A stretch of DNA of 64,000 bases from Sepiola atlantica. Lineage: Eukaryota; Mollusca; Cephalopoda; Sepiida; Sepiolidae. The stretch is taken from the NCBI GenBank assembly GCA_963556195.1, contig OY744531.1, positions 109,294,122-109,358,121 of the forward strand. The letters are read 5' to 3'. The position numbers and the translations under genes were made by a program. Positions 1-11,640 of this stretch are shown here, piece by piece (positions within the stretch are counted from its first letter, which is position 1; each line of letters opens with the position of its first letter). The notes under the pieces are model-generated. The model saw only the letters and a list, made by a program, of their open reading frames with translations. It had not been told where the DNA came from and searched no databases.

Positions 1-179
1 TTGGTTATGCTAAGAGTAACACTACTTCAAACACACTTCGTAAATTCGTATACTTGTAATGTTGTAAAATTTGTAATGTACAGAGCGGTAGAATCGAGTC
101 TGGACGAAAGTGACGTAGTGAGATAGAGGGAATGTCCCCCCCCCCCTTCTTTAAGTTCTGTAATGACGTCCGACGCGGA

Positions 180-425
180 CACATACCTCGAGGATTTACG
201 AGGCCTGTCTAAAAAGTCTCCGACGTTAGGCCAGAAAAAAATATTTCAAATACGTGGCGGGGTTGGGACCCGAACACCCTTCAAAGTAGACCACTTGTGC
301 TTGAAACATTTTGCCCACCGATCCATCCACTGCCGGAAACACCTCTTGAAGTCTTCTTTAGGAATGGTGTTCATCTCCGCCGTCGCGTTAGATTCAGCAA
401 GTGTTTGGAGAAGATGCGATGGTTA
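180..425 (-). pseudogene. mariner-like transposase C-terminal relic, minus copy
   Basis: Read on the minus strand, this segment encodes the end of a mariner/IS630-type transposase: an Asp-Phe-Lys-Arg-Cys-Phe-Arg-Gln-Trp run, then MDRWAKC, after which the frame breaks. Beyond the coding end (towards base 180) lies the sequence ACGAGGCCTGTCTAAAA, also present in the partner copy at 481-745 and likely close to the terminal inverted repeat. The catalytic DDD/E domain is absent, so this is a short dead 3' end. It forms one arm of a ~200-bp imperfect inverted repeat with the plus copy. Family call rests on the C-terminal W/C pattern typical of mariner transposases; subfamily unknown. Confidence 0.7.
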
Positions 426-480
426 ACATAAATGAAGGAGCGGTTCAAGCATCAGCGGAGAGTGACCAGCGTTCTGGCAA

Positions 481-745
481 TATCCAAACTGCTCGGAGTG
501 CAGCTGTTGTTGAGAGGGTGCGAAAAAAGAGATAATGCGGAACGCGACGGTGGAGATGAACACAAAAATAGAAGACTTCCAGAGGTGTTTCCGGCAGTGG
601 ATGGATCGGTGGGCTAAGTGTGTGCAAGCACAAGGCGCCCACTTCGAAGGGGAATAGGGTCCCAACCCCGTAACATATTATAAATATTTTTGTTTTGACT
701 AATGTCGAATACGTTTTAGACAGGCCTCGTATGTCAAGTCGACAC
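481..745 (+). pseudogene. mariner-like transposase C-terminal relic, plus copy
   Basis: Plus-strand frame at 541-657 reads NATVEMNTKIEDFQRCFRQW followed by MDRWAKCVQAQGAHFEGE and a stop, the classic mariner transposase C-terminus (about 39 residues). Upstream the frame is interrupted by a stop near 511. After the stop comes the same non-coding 3' end as in the minus copy, ending near ACGAGGCCTG at about 720-730. The two copies face outward with about 100 bp between them. This arrangement indicates a rearranged or foldback derivative rather than a normal insertion. Non-functional. Confidence 0.75.
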
Positions 746-752
746 CCTTCCA

Positions 753-1080
753 AAATACCCGCTTGGAGGAAGGGATTGGAATAGTTTAATGACGCCTGAT
801 TGACAAGTACGGTTCGCGAGTCCCTGGACAGGAAGATATACTATCAATAAACCTGTGAACTATAACACGAGTATCGTTCCCTTCTTGATAAGATTTTTGC
901 TGCGTTCCTGCTTTTAAACACCGATTTTATGTAGCGGCTCTGACTTAATACTGGGACGGTTAAATGTTTACGCCTCGTGTTTGCGACTACGCATAGTTGA
1001 ATGAGAACGACGCAGCGACATCAAATCAACATCCGACGCCCTATTTGTTTCTACGTAAAAAGAAACAGCAGCCGACAACA
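753..1080. other. no recognisable feature
   Basis: Ordinary AT-moderate sequence. I see no coding pattern, tandem repeat or structured RNA. Confidence 0.5.
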
Positions 1081-1180
1081 TAGAAGAAGCTAGGAGGGGG
1101 ACATTGGCCGAAACGTTGTGAGAATAACATTCAAGATGAGAACTGTAGTCCGAATAATTCAAATTATAAAAATTATCAAG
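1081..1180 (+). repeat. SINE-S tail fragment with decayed hammerhead half
   Basis: Matches the 3' tail shared by the SINE copies at 34.9, 48.7 and 60.8 kb: GGCCGAAACGTTGTGAGAAT, then a run resembling TCAAGATGAGAACTGTAGTC. The 5' half of the ribozyme core (CUGAAGA) has decayed, so only the GAA, ACGU, U and GUGA half remains. Confidence 0.65.
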
Positions 1181-3365
1181 CCTTATATGAAAAGAAATTC
1201 TATTTGCACATCTCGATAAATAAGCAATCAGCTATTTAACTTCGACTCTGGATGCAAAATAAAAGAACACATTCGGGTGTGACTTTTTTCATCTTGTTCT
1301 TTTTAAAGCCGTATGACTCTTAAGTGTACAAGAATTGTTCATATGAATTTTATAATATATACAAAAAGTCTAATTTTATCTTTTTAGCCCATCTCGTACT
1401 TTCCATTTTTTCTCGCCTACTCATGTATCTTTCCAACTTCCGGTGGAGGCGGTGTCGTTCACTTTTGGAATCCCTGCTCGAAATAGTTCCACCTCGTTTG
1501 GACGATTCCATAATCTGCGCTGATAACCATTACTCTACCCGCATCCCTTAATAGCATTCATATGGTGTAAGGCGCCCACTCGATATCGAATAGATGTTTT
1601 ACTTTGAAAGCGAAACTGTAAGATGCTTATCTGTGCGACTCGTCAGTCATTTTTTCCGCCATTTACCTGAGTGTTGTTATCATAACGTCATTATTTTCAT
1701 TTGATGTCTCGCAAAGATACACTCGATGTTCAACGGCCGTTCTATTTATTGTGCTTTGCCAGAGTAGATAAACTCTTAACGGAAGAAATAAAGAAAATGG
1801 CGGTCGTATATTTGTTTTTTGTTTATCGATTCATCGATCAACGGGCGATGGCTTTCTAAAACCGGAAGTGCGCAGAACGATAAGTTTATTGTTAGATTTC
1901 GTTATACTGAATGCTTTTGAAATTTTTTTTCTGTCCTTAATGAAATATAAATCTTTCTAGACTGAGTTAATTTTTATTTTTGTCCCAATACACAATGTAT
2001 TTTTTTATGGGAAGCTGGATTTTCCGCATATTAAACCCCGATATTGTGCCTAACTTTGCCTTCGTTACGAGTCAAGTAAATCGGGAGTGTATGGTAAGAT
2101 TGTGTTTATCTAAGAAAGTATCAGAGGATACCGCACTTAGTCTGTTCGTAGTTCGATGAATAACTTTAGTCTTTTGGTTAGGAACAAAGTGTAGTACCTG
2201 TTCTGATGCTACACCTCGTCTACTCTGTGCTCAGTCAGTGAAGAAGAAGTCTTAGACTGAGGCAATGTTTATTTTTGTTCAGGGAGCTAGATTTTCGGGG
2301 AGCTGGATTTTCCCCACATTGTAAACGACCTTGTGTCTAACTTTGAACTCGTGGGGAAGCAGGTAAATAGGAACAAGGACTTATCAACGATACGTAGCTA
2401 GGGTCACCTGAATATGGTTTCACCAACATTGGATGCCCTTCTCGAAATTTCATTGAAAAACTGCGTGATGATACAGGATGCAAATGAGAGATCTTGACGC
2501 CTGGAGACGCAAAGAGCCCGGGATATTCGTACAAGCATGGCCTGATGATGATGATGTTCTTATTCCTCAGGCGACTTGACCTGCTTAACATAATCGACCT
2601 TCGCATCAGTCATGTCTGACACAAGGTCATATAGTATTTTACAATAGTACACACTTTGAAAAGCTTGAAGATTACAACTTGTTATATAACGGAATATTAG
2701 ATTCTATTTTTTGGCTTTGTTTGATTTGCCTTATTTTTACGGCATATCAACCATATTTACATATCAAATGGTGAAACGAAATATATATTCTAAATTATTC
2801 ATTGATTATATTTCGGAAATTTTCGGAAATCTTCGGAAATTTTCGGCATTTTTTAAATTTATAATTTTAATTCTTTGGAGTATTCGGATTCCTATTTTTA
2901 TCGTGATTGGTATTTTTTATTTTACTTTCGTCCACCACAAACAAGGCAGATTGCCACTGGAGTGTAGATTTGATAATAGCAGTTATAAGTGTATATTTGT
3001 AAATATGAATTGAATAGAAGTTCAAAAGAAATGAATGATCTAAATTGTAAAACCCGTCTGGTGTCTGAGCGTGTTTTTGTAACAGTATATAAGGAAGTTG
3101 AAAGAGTATTAGTTTAAGTGAGATTCTTAACACGTTTTCTGTTCGAATCGCAGTCTCGTCGTGAAATCTCTTCTACTTTATTTATATGTTATTTTATGTT
3201 GTTTAATTTTATTTAATCAAAATTAAGTAATTAATAGTTTCCCAACGTAATTCTAAGGTACACAAATATTATGAACGCTGACTTGAAATAATTAATTAAT
3301 TAAATAGTAATTACCAGGCCCTCTCTCCACGCCCCTCCCCCTCTCTTACGTTTACAAAAATCTTC
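1181..3365. other. unique-looking AT-rich DNA with one diverged direct repeat
   Basis: No coding gene recognised. Two diverged direct copies of a segment containing AGCTGGATTTTCC and TGCCTAACTTTG are visible at about 1985-2065 and 2270-2345. The flank at 2190-2280 is related to 42500-42600. The rest is featureless AT-rich sequence. Confidence 0.4.
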
Positions 3366-3368
3366 GCC

Positions 3369-3370
<2 letters not shown>

Positions 3371-3410
<40 letters not shown>

Positions 3411-3411
3411 G
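3371..3411. repeat. (GACA)n microsatellite
   Basis: About ten uninterrupted GACA units. Confidence 0.95.
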
Positions 3412-4015
3412 AATCTGCTCGTTATATTACATTATTATTACATTATTATACACTGTGATAGGAGACAGATTTATAGAGGAGGAAACCTGGGTGGGGAGTT
3501 GGGCAATAAGAGTTTTGTCCGCTTTACATTTAAGTAACAAACAGGGAGCAGGGATGGAATTTCAAAAAGATAGTGGTCCGAAGAAAAAAGCTATTAGAGT
3601 AAAAATCTACTGGCATCTATGGGCTTTTACAGTGAAGGGGTTGGATTTTGCTGCTAGTCGGGTGCGTTGGAGGTAGAGAGTTTTTGATAGAGTTGGGAAA
3701 AAGGGACGGCAAACAAAAATGATAGAAAAGGCTGGGAGAGATATCGGGATGGTAAGATGGGAAAAGGGCGGGCACATTTGCACAAGTGTGTCACCCCCCC
3801 CACCATCACCAGTACATAAAGTCCCGTCACTTTTCAGACATACTTCTTTCAACATTATGAGTTCAAATGGAAAAAAGTTTCTTTCGGTCAAAGTTTCAAC
3901 TAAAATGCTGATTTGCTAAAAGTTTTAAAAGGAGGTTTGAAGCAAACTTTTAAGGGTGGTTCAGACGTCTAGATGTACGTGTTCAAAAAGAACCCCGGAT
4001 TTTTCGTAGACGACG
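3412..4015. other. no recognisable feature
   Basis: Short open frames occur on both strands but show no domain pattern. I would not annotate a gene here. Confidence 0.4.
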
Positions 4016-4054
<39 letters not shown>

Positions 4055-4070
4055 TGTGTGTGTGTGTTTC
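4016..4070. repeat. (TG)n microsatellite
   Basis: Nearly pure TG dinucleotides with one A interruption. Confidence 0.95.
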
Positions 4071-4237
4071 ATTTCCGGCTTTCAAATTGTCAGCTGCTTT
4101 TGATACTAACCAAACCAAACAGACGGCGGCCATGTTGTCTCCTTTGTTCAGTACCAGTCACACCCTTTCGATCGATTAAATACACGCTGTATAAATAGAC
4201 GCAAATTGTTTGTACTTCACTGAATGTCCAGTAAAGC

Positions 4238-4533
4238 TTTCTTCTTCTTCTTCTTCTTCTTCTTCTTCTTCTTCTTCTTCTTCTTCTTCTTCTTCTTCTT
4301 CTTCTTCCTCTTCTCCTTCTTCTTCTTCTCCATTTTTTCTTCTTCTTCTTCTTATTCTCTATCTTCTTCTTTTCTTCTCCATTTTCTTCTTCTTCTTCTT
4401 CTTCTTCTTCTTCTTTTCTTCTCCATTTTCTTCTTCTTCTTCTTCTTCTTCTTCTTCTTCTTTTCTTCTCCATTTTCTTCTTCTTCTTCTTCTTCTTCTC
4501 CATTTTCTTCTTCTTCTTCTTTTCTTCTCCATT

Positions 4534-4564
<31 letters not shown>

Positions 4565-4795
4565 TCTCCTACATTTTTTTTTCTTCTTCTTCTTCTTCTT
4601 CTTCTTTTCTTCTCCATTTTCTTCTTCTTTTCTTCTCCATTTTCTTCTTCTTCTTCTTCTTCTTCTTCTTCTTCTTCTTCTTCTTCTCCTCCTCCTCCTT
4701 CTTCTTCTCCTCCTTCTTTATCCTCTTTCTTCTTCTTCTTCTTCTTCTTCTTCTTCTTCTTCTTCTCTCTCGCCCTCTCTCACTCTCTCTTTCTC
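4238..4795. repeat. ~560-bp (TTC)n tract with regular interruptions
   Basis: Polypyrimidine/polypurine tract of TTC units, broken repeatedly by the phrase TTTTCTTCTCCATTTTC at intervals. The interrupted block therefore looks like a minisatellite built from a microsatellite. Long serine/phenylalanine/leucine or lysine/arginine/glutamate frames through it are artefacts. Mirror-symmetric polypurine DNA of this kind can form triplex. Confidence 0.95.
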
Positions 4796-4799
4796 AGAT

Positions 4800-5900
4800 T
4801 GATCATTCCGCCATTACCACACTGAAAGCCGATTACAAAGACGCTGACGGTTTCTGACTTTTAAAGAAAATAGCAGCTTCATGGCGACTAGCCGGTTTTC
4901 TGAAGCAGATGCAACCGTTTGATGAATCTGGTTGCCACCTCTTCAGGCCAACTGTTTACTAGAATTAGAAAAAAAATCCTGAATTGTTTTCAAAGTTTCC
5001 CCTTATGTAACACATTATCCCATAGAATAGGTGTTTAGAATTCGAACGTATCCATGTGTGCATGGCCCTTTGGATGTTCTTCGAATTAATTCCACACATG
5101 GCATTTATGATATCATAAAAGGTTTTCAAGTACTAAAAACGAGTCTCGCGTACTTTGTACCCACTTTAGTTTAACATGTATTCCAATCCTATTAATTGAC
5201 AACCTGCGTGTGCGAAAACACAAGCCACGCCCCAAAAAACTTTTAAAAGGGGGAATTAAATTGTCATACAAAAAAAGCCTTTCATAGATCTATTAACAAA
5301 AATACCTGTCATGTGATGCGCTTACAATTACGTCCGCACACTAAAATCATTCTTATTTTTGCGGCCAAAGTAAATTAATATTTTCAAGCCGATCAAAATG
5401 AATAAAAGGCTCAGAATTGCAACATTCCATTCAGTACAGACAGTTGTGTTAAAAGGAAGACAGTCCGCTGACAAACAACTCATTATTCACAAGTCGCACA
5501 CACATTCTCATACGCATGCACACACCGACAAAAGTACAGACCGTATACACACAATACCTACTACAGTCGCTAACACATTAACACACACATATATATGCTG
5601 ACGACAAAGGCAACACACATTACCTAATGCTCTCATACTTTCACACGCATATACACACCAACAGAAACTAACATATAGATTCATGTTCTTAACTAACTAA
5701 CATAGATCGTGCTCTTATAACTCTGGTTGCTTTCTTCATTGAACAATCTACAATATGACAACTTGAGGTTCTGAGTTCAATTTTGATCTAAGGCAGCACA
5801 TTGACAAATTAATTGAAAGAATGTGACGAGACCAGAAAAATGGGATGCGAATTGTGTACCTTCAGGACTCTAATAAAGGGTTAGGCTTAAAAGTTCGTTA
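4800..5900. other. AT-rich spacer with scattered CA repeats
   Basis: CA-rich patches at about 5490-5670. No gene, palindrome or transposon signature recognised. Confidence 0.4.
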
Positions 5901-5914
5901 ATAATTCTCAAGTT

Positions 5915-6000
5915 CGATACAAAGCACCTGAAGAGGGCCAAGGGGAAACGTTTGAAACGTTGTGGTAACAGCGACCAATATTAGAAAACCAGTTAAAAAA
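5915..6000 (+). repeat. diverged SINE-S-like tail
   Basis: CACCTGAAGAGGG followed by TTTGAAACGTTGTGG resembles the SINE/PLE hammerhead tail: CUGAAGA, GAA, ACGU, U, and a CAC/GUG stem I. Stem II is not convincing, since only weak G-U pairing is available, so I regard it as decayed. Confidence 0.45.
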
Positions 6001-6332
6001 TTATCAATATAATAAAAGTGAACGTATGTGTATCCGGCCCGACTTGAAAAAGAGAGGTAAAGGGTGAGGAACGAATAAGAAGGTGAAAATATGGTAGTAG
6101 GCAACAATATCGGGCAACAATTAAGACTTTGGGGTTTAAGCTGTCGGCATCGACTGCTGCTACATCGGCTTCGAAAACTCAATATTACCTAATAAATACT
6201 ATTTTCTTTATGTTTGATTGATTTGTTCGTAAAATGAAACATTTCTTTGTCATTTTTGACGGAATCTGTCGTATGTTTAACCAACCGATCTTTTGTTTAT
6301 CTAATAGAAAGTGCTGTATGTTGTATGCATAC

Positions 6333-6660
6333 ATCTATGTGTGTGTGTGTGTGTGTATGAAAGAGATATATATATATAAAGAGAGAGAGAGAGAAGAGAA
6401 AGAGAGACAGAGAGACACACAGAGAGAAAGAGAGAGAAAAAAGGGAGAGAAAGAGAGAGAGAGAGCGAGAGAGAGAGAGAGAAAGAGAGAAAGAAAGTGT
6501 GTGAGTGAGAGGGAGAGAGAGAAAAAGAGAGAAAGAGAGAGAGTGAAAGAGAGGGAAAGAGAGGGTGAAAGAGAAAGAGAGGGAGGAGAAAGAGAAAGAC
6601 ATATAGATGGAGAGAGACGAAGAGAGAGAGATAGACAAAGAGAGAGAGAGAGAGAGATTA
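6333..6660. repeat. GT then GA-rich low-complexity tract
   Basis: A short (GT)n at about 6338-6357, then ~280 bp of interrupted (GA)n. Charged or serine/leucine frames through it are artefacts. Confidence 0.9.
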
Positions 6661-6781
6661 AGTTTAAAGTAGCAATGCTGTACTTTTGTCTTCTTTTTTG
6701 ATCGCTTAGTTTTGTTTCATTGATTTCAAGTAGTGAATAGGAATTTAATGGCGAAGTAATAGCAAGCGGGCGAATTCAGAT

Positions 6782-6784
<3 letters not shown>

Positions 6785-6857
<73 letters not shown>
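6785..6857. repeat. (AAT)n microsatellite
   Basis: About 24 AAT units, with a single terminal interruption. Confidence 0.95.
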
Positions 6858-6861
<4 letters not shown>

Positions 6862-6884
6862 TTCTCATCTCTAAAATACTCAAG

Positions 6885-6995
6885 TTTTAAAAGATTCGTA
6901 CGAAGAAGGTCGGACGTTAAATCGGCCGAAACGTTGTAAAAATAACAACCAAGATTAGAATAGTAGTCCGAATAATCCAAAAATATTGTTTGCCA
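6885..6995 (+). repeat. SINE-S tail fragment
   Basis: GAAGAAGGTCGGACGTTAAA then TCGGCCGAAACGTTGT and the downstream AGTAGTCCGAATAATCC match the SINE tail. The first core element reads ACGAAGA instead of CUGAAGA, and stem I is weakened, so the ribozyme is probably dead. It follows the AAT array closely. Confidence 0.65.
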
Positions 6996-7590
6996 AACTT
7001 CGACGCCAGACATTTGGAAAGTACAAGAAAAAAAAACAGAACTAAGAAAAAAAAACATTTTCGTTTCGTTGGGCATTGGATTTATCACATTTTTATTTCT
7101 TGCTTATCAGTCTGTGGCCATCTTGGTTAAGTCACGTGATGTAATATTCTCATCATCGCTTCGATCTTAATATTAGCAGCCAGGAATAACTCCGAAAGAT
7201 ATGATAATAAATAAATGAATAAATCTTCCTCGACCGGAAATCAGTCGTTCGAACGTATTTATTCCGCGCAAATCTAGCGGAAGAAAAGATAGGATCATTT
7301 ATCGATACGGCGACCGACACAAGACAACAAGATAACGAGATGTCAGTTTGATTAGGTTATTTTGGTCGGATTCGACGAGGAAACAAGCATTCTTCGTTTT
7401 CATGACGAAGTTATTGATAATTAAACAGACGACAAGAAGCGCACGCATCTCGGCGCATGCGTATAGCGATGTCGGCTATCAAGTGGCTTGAGGTAGCGTC
7501 GAAAGGATAGAGCCCGAAGGAAAAATATACATGCAGCTAGAACTTTGAGAATAGTGTTTGTTATATTGCTTGTCACCGTGCACACTTCAC
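6996..7590. other. no recognisable feature
   Basis: AT-rich unique-looking sequence. No coding or structural signal I can defend. Confidence 0.4.
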
Positions 7591-7734
7591 ATGGACACGT
7601 AATGTTTTAGATGGTCGGAGGAAGAGCAATGACATAAATAAAAGGGCGAATCATAAGAGAAGTGGTGAGAAGAATGGAATGATGTAAATATTTAAAAGAG
7701 AGAAAGAAGAGAAGGAGAGAGGTTAAAGAGATAC

Positions 7735-7770
<36 letters not shown>

Positions 7771-8031
7771 GTAGAGGAAAAGAAAGTGAGAAGCAGAAAA
7801 TGGAGGTCTATTATGACATCACAATGTATTGTGAGTTTATGAAATCCTTTGTAATCATTGTAATGCATGTTTTAGATGGTGGGAGGAAGAGCAATAGCAT
7901 GAATAAAGGGCGAATCATAAGAGAGGTGGTGAGAGGAATGGAATGATGTAAATATTTAAAAGAGAGAAAGAAGAGAAGAAGAGAGTGGAAATACATGCGG
8001 AAAGAGAGAGAGAGGGAGAGAGAGAGAGAGA

Positions 8032-8076
<45 letters not shown>

Positions 8077-8242
8077 CAGATAGAGATAGAGAGGCATCGG
8101 AGATAGAGAGTAGGACATATAGATAGAGGGGGAGATAAAGAGAAAGGAAGATAGAGAGAGGGTGTATTATGACATCACAATATATTCTGACTTTGTAATG
8201 TTAAAAGAGAAACAATTTCTATTATATCACAATGAGAGAAAT

Positions 8243-8278
<36 letters not shown>

Positions 8279-8560
8279 CGACAGAGAGATTGTATATTAT
8301 GACATCACAATGACTTCTGACTTTTTAAAATACTTTCCCTTTGTAACTCTTGTAAAACCTAATTCCACAGTGAAGAAATTAAATATTTAATAACATATAT
8401 AAAAAATACTGACGTAACGAGTCACGGGTGTTATAATAATTATTTCTTTTTTAATAAGTTTTTTTTAACCTGTGCGAGACTGTTGTTGGCATTGGGTTCC
8501 GCAATTGCTTTCTTTGGGAATCAGTTACTTGCAGGAAGGGCCACGTGAAGATTGCCACCA
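7590..8560 (+). repeat. dispersed GA-rich repeat block, copy 1 (internally duplicated)
   Basis: Contains two direct copies of a segment with TTTTAGATGGT, GGAGGAAGAGCAAT and TAAGAGA(A/G)GTGGTGAGA (about 7600-7770 and 7866-8090). Each is followed by a GA array. The end (8280-8540) contains TTGTATATTATGACATCACA, TGACGTAACGAGTCACGGGT and TGTGCGAGACTGTTGTTGGC. The same order recurs at 14640-15330, so this is a family of at least ~0.7 kb. No coding capacity recognised; class unknown. Confidence 0.75.
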
Positions 8561-9064
8561 TCTACAGTCAAAGTTGTGTCATGAATACGATAGCATTCGA
8601 ACAGGGCATGCTGGATCGTCAGTCTGCGCTGAGAGTCACTTTACCACTGTCACCTCCCTCTCCGATAAATTATTTGGAAGGGCGTCACGTAAACATCTGA
8701 AGTATGTTGACCCGTTGTATGTAGTCGGTTCAATGTGTAATGGCGTCTTTCTGTAGTAGCCGTCGTGTGATTTTGATAATTTTAAATCTTTTTAGCAATT
8801 GAAAAGAAAAACGACAAGTCTATTATTTGCTTAGGAGAGCATATTATTTTCCTGTTGATTTTTTTAGTTGTTTTTTTTTTAATCTCCGACGCAAGTACAA
8901 TAAGTAACCCTTTATCGGTTTATGACATCGTCGGCTTTGGTTTAAAGAAATGAAAATTTCTTCTTGTTCCAGTTAATACAAACACAAACGATAGGATAAC
9001 GAAAACCGGTTCTTTATTAATCATTAATCATCACAAGGGCGGGTAAGGAAGAAAGATAAAACCA
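8561..9064. other. no recognisable feature
   Basis: The opening part may still belong to the dispersed block. Otherwise unremarkable AT-rich sequence. Confidence 0.35.
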
Positions 9065-9745
9065 GGCACTTCTTTAGTTTAGCTGTGAATCAGAATTTAC
9101 TTGTTTTCAATTTTGAAAGCAGGGGCAGACAATCAACCGGAAGTAATATAGAATTAGAAGTTTTTTAAAATCCAAAACAATCAATAAAGCGAATAATAAC
9201 AGCGAACAGTGTTTTTTATTTAATAATGTAAAATTTTATAAAACGAATAGTCAACAGTGATTTTTAAAAATAATTTAAAACTTTATAAAAACGAAGAATT
9301 TGTCTGATTTTTTTTATCAAACAAATTGATTTTTCTTTTGTAAAATGTAAAACTTTATAAACCGAAAAGTTATTTAAAAATAATTTTTACTTCTGGTTGA
9401 TTGCATTAGGGTTAGAGTTAGAGTTAGGGTTAGGGTTAGAGTTGGGGTTGGGATTAGGGTAACGGTTGGGGTTAGTGTTAGGAGTGAGTGTAACTCTTTA
9501 AAATTAATTTCTGATTCACAGCTAAACTAAAGAAGGGCCAAAATTCAAAGTCTGAATTACTTCCGGTTGATTGGGTTAGGAGTAAATGTAACTCTTCAAA
9601 ATTGATTTCTGATTAACAGCTAAACTAAAGAAGGGCCAAAATTCAAAGTCTGAATTACTTCCGGGTGATTGGGTTAGGAGTGAATGTAACTCTTCAAAAT
9701 TGATTTCTGATTAACAGCTAAACTAAAGAAGTGCCCAAAAAACAG
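9065..9745. repeat. inverted-repeat element enclosing TTAGGG-like DNA and a 98-bp tandem
   Basis: The left arm (about 9065-9150) is the reverse complement of a segment in the right part: CACTTCTTTAGTTTAGCTGT on the left, ACAGCTAAACTAAAGAAGTG near 9715-9735. Between them is a degenerate (TTAGGG)n patch (9408-9475). Next comes a direct tandem with unit starts at 9481, 9579 and 9677, exactly 98 bp apart (about 2.7 copies). No transposase seen. Plausibly a MITE-like element that captured telomere-like repeat. Confidence 0.65.
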
Positions 9746-10114
9746 TATTTTCTAGCTTATTACGTGTAGGTCTCATTTTATTCGATTTACACAGACCCGA
9801 TTCTCATCGATTTTTTCCATAACTTTGTCAATGACCTCACGTGACTTTTACTTCCGTTTTCTCTCTTCACATGCATGTCATACTTGACTTATCGAATCCT
9901 CGGCAGTTACTTTCTACAACTATGCCCCTCGAATTGACCCCAAACCTCTCAATACGCAACACTATGGCACGAAGATGGCGAATATCCTTCTTTTGCATTT
10001 ATGTTATTTCCTACCTATGGTATCGTTTCTCTAATTCCGCCTCATTTGACGCCGACTGATTGGTCAATTTCTCACCACGACGACGACCTATACATTGGTG
10101 TTGATCTAGCGTTT

Positions 10115-10345
10115 ATTTACCCCCCTCGTATCAAAGGAAGGTGTAGTATGAGGTCGTAAGGCGAGGATTGAACAGCTAGTGCACGAGATGGAACTTCACT
10201 CTGGCCTACAACAGATGACTAGGCATTCCCCGGTAGAAGCGCCTCAGGCAATTAGTAATAAAGTAACCCCTTCCCAAAAGCGCGAAAAGGTAAAGCGTGG
10301 GAGGGAGGACCTTTTTGGACTGACAGAATAAATGTTACCAGCTTT
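10115..10345 (+). repeat. dispersed repeat, related to 12890-13140
   Basis: Shares GCGCCTCAGGC(A/G)ATTAG followed by AATAAA(G/C)TAA and then a GGGAG..GGACCT segment with the copy at 12890-13140, which lies just upstream of a LINE 3' end. It may be part of that retroelement or an independent repeat. Confidence 0.55.
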
Positions 10346-11005
10346 AAAATTGACCAGACTCTCGGAGTGATTGTCGAGGACGAGTCCCCGTGCTGCTTTG
10401 ACCGACCTAAATTTTTAGCGGGTTCTTAACGAAGGCCTGTTTTGTTTTTATTAACTTAAGCCCGACGACCCTTCGCGCTGAATCTTTTCCTTATTTTTAC
10501 TTTTTCGTGCGAGTCGGGCCAAGTGATCAACTGAGCTGAAAGGCCGCCCTCCAATCAAACCTTCTCATAATCCGAAATTGGCATTTTTGGCTTCAGTCCA
10601 CGCACGTACGTCAACCAACTCGGACGTCGAGCACCAGTGAATTAATAAAACGTTCGCTCAATTGTTGGCAAAGGTTGAGACAACAGGAATATATAAGTAC
10701 TTCGCTGGGGGAAAAAAGTAACTCCGAAAAGTATGCTTGGATGACCGTCTTTGCTTATATAGTTGCATGTTATGTAACCATCTCCGAAACCGGAACAATA
10801 TAGAACACAATTAATAGAGACTAAAAAAGTAAAGCGAATACATGTATATCTTTCTTTTACTGTTACCTTATTTTATCTTTGTCGGATCGTTTTGGTAACT
10901 AGTCCTCATTGGCCACCACAACAACGACCTGTGCATAAGTGGTGTTAATTGTAGTACGGTGGGGTTGGTTGTAACCGATATTACAACTCGTTGCATATAT
11001 TACCA
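10346..11005. other. no recognisable feature
   Basis: Unique-looking sequence without tandem or coding structure. Confidence 0.35.
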
Positions 11006-11009
11006 CCTT

Positions 11010-11390
11010 GGGGTTAGGGTTAGGGTTAGAGTTAGGATTAGGGTTAGGGTTACGGTTAGGATTAGGGTTAGGGTTAGGGTTAGAATTACGGTTAGGGTTA
11101 GGGTAAGGGTTAAGGTTAGGGTTAGTGTTAGAGGCTAGGGGTTAGGGTTAGGATTACAGTTAGGGTTAGGGTTAGGGTTAGGGTTAAGGTTAGGTTTAGG
11201 GTTAGGGGTTAAGGTTAGGGTTAGGATTACGGTTATGGTTAGGGTTAAGGTTAGGGTTAGAGTTAAGGTTAGGATTAGGGTTAGGGGTTAGTGTTAGAGT
11301 TAGGATTACGGTTGGGGTTAGGGTTAGGGTTAAGATTAGGGTTAGTGTTAAGGTTAGGGGTTAGGGTTAGGGCTAGGGTTAGGGTTCTTA
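11010..11390. repeat. interstitial degenerate TTAGGG array
   Basis: About 380 bp made mostly of TTAGGG with many single-base variants (TTAGAG, TTACGG, TTAAGG, GGATTA, TTAGTG). The degeneracy and internal location show an old interstitial array, not a chromosome end. Confidence 0.9.
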
Positions 11391-11454
11391 TTCATAGAAT
11401 ACGAAGATATACAGACTCTGCGACCTTTTCCTCTCCAGAGCATATGGCAAGGTT

Positions 11455-11640
11455 GAAGAGAGGGAAGAGAAAGAGAAAGAGAAAGAGAGGTGGTGAGTGA
11501 GTGAGGGAGAAGGAAATGGAGAGGGAGGGAAAAGCGAAACAATTAAACATGAAAAAAGAGAGAAAGCGAGTTGGTGAGTGAGTGAGAGAGAGGGAGAGAG
11601 AGGGAAGGGGGGGGGGGGAGAGCGAGACAACGAGACATGA
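11455..11640. repeat. GA-rich tract with short G run
   Basis: Interrupted (GA)n/(AAGAG)n with a 10-G run near 11610. Frames through it are low complexity. Confidence 0.85.

Noticed and set aside
4090..4857. Long serine/phenylalanine/leucine and lysine/glutamate open frames
   Set aside because: They are translations of the TTC microsatellite and its complement; no unique protein sequence.
11010..11390. True telomere or chromosome end
   Set aside because: Hexamers are heavily degenerate and unique DNA continues on both sides.
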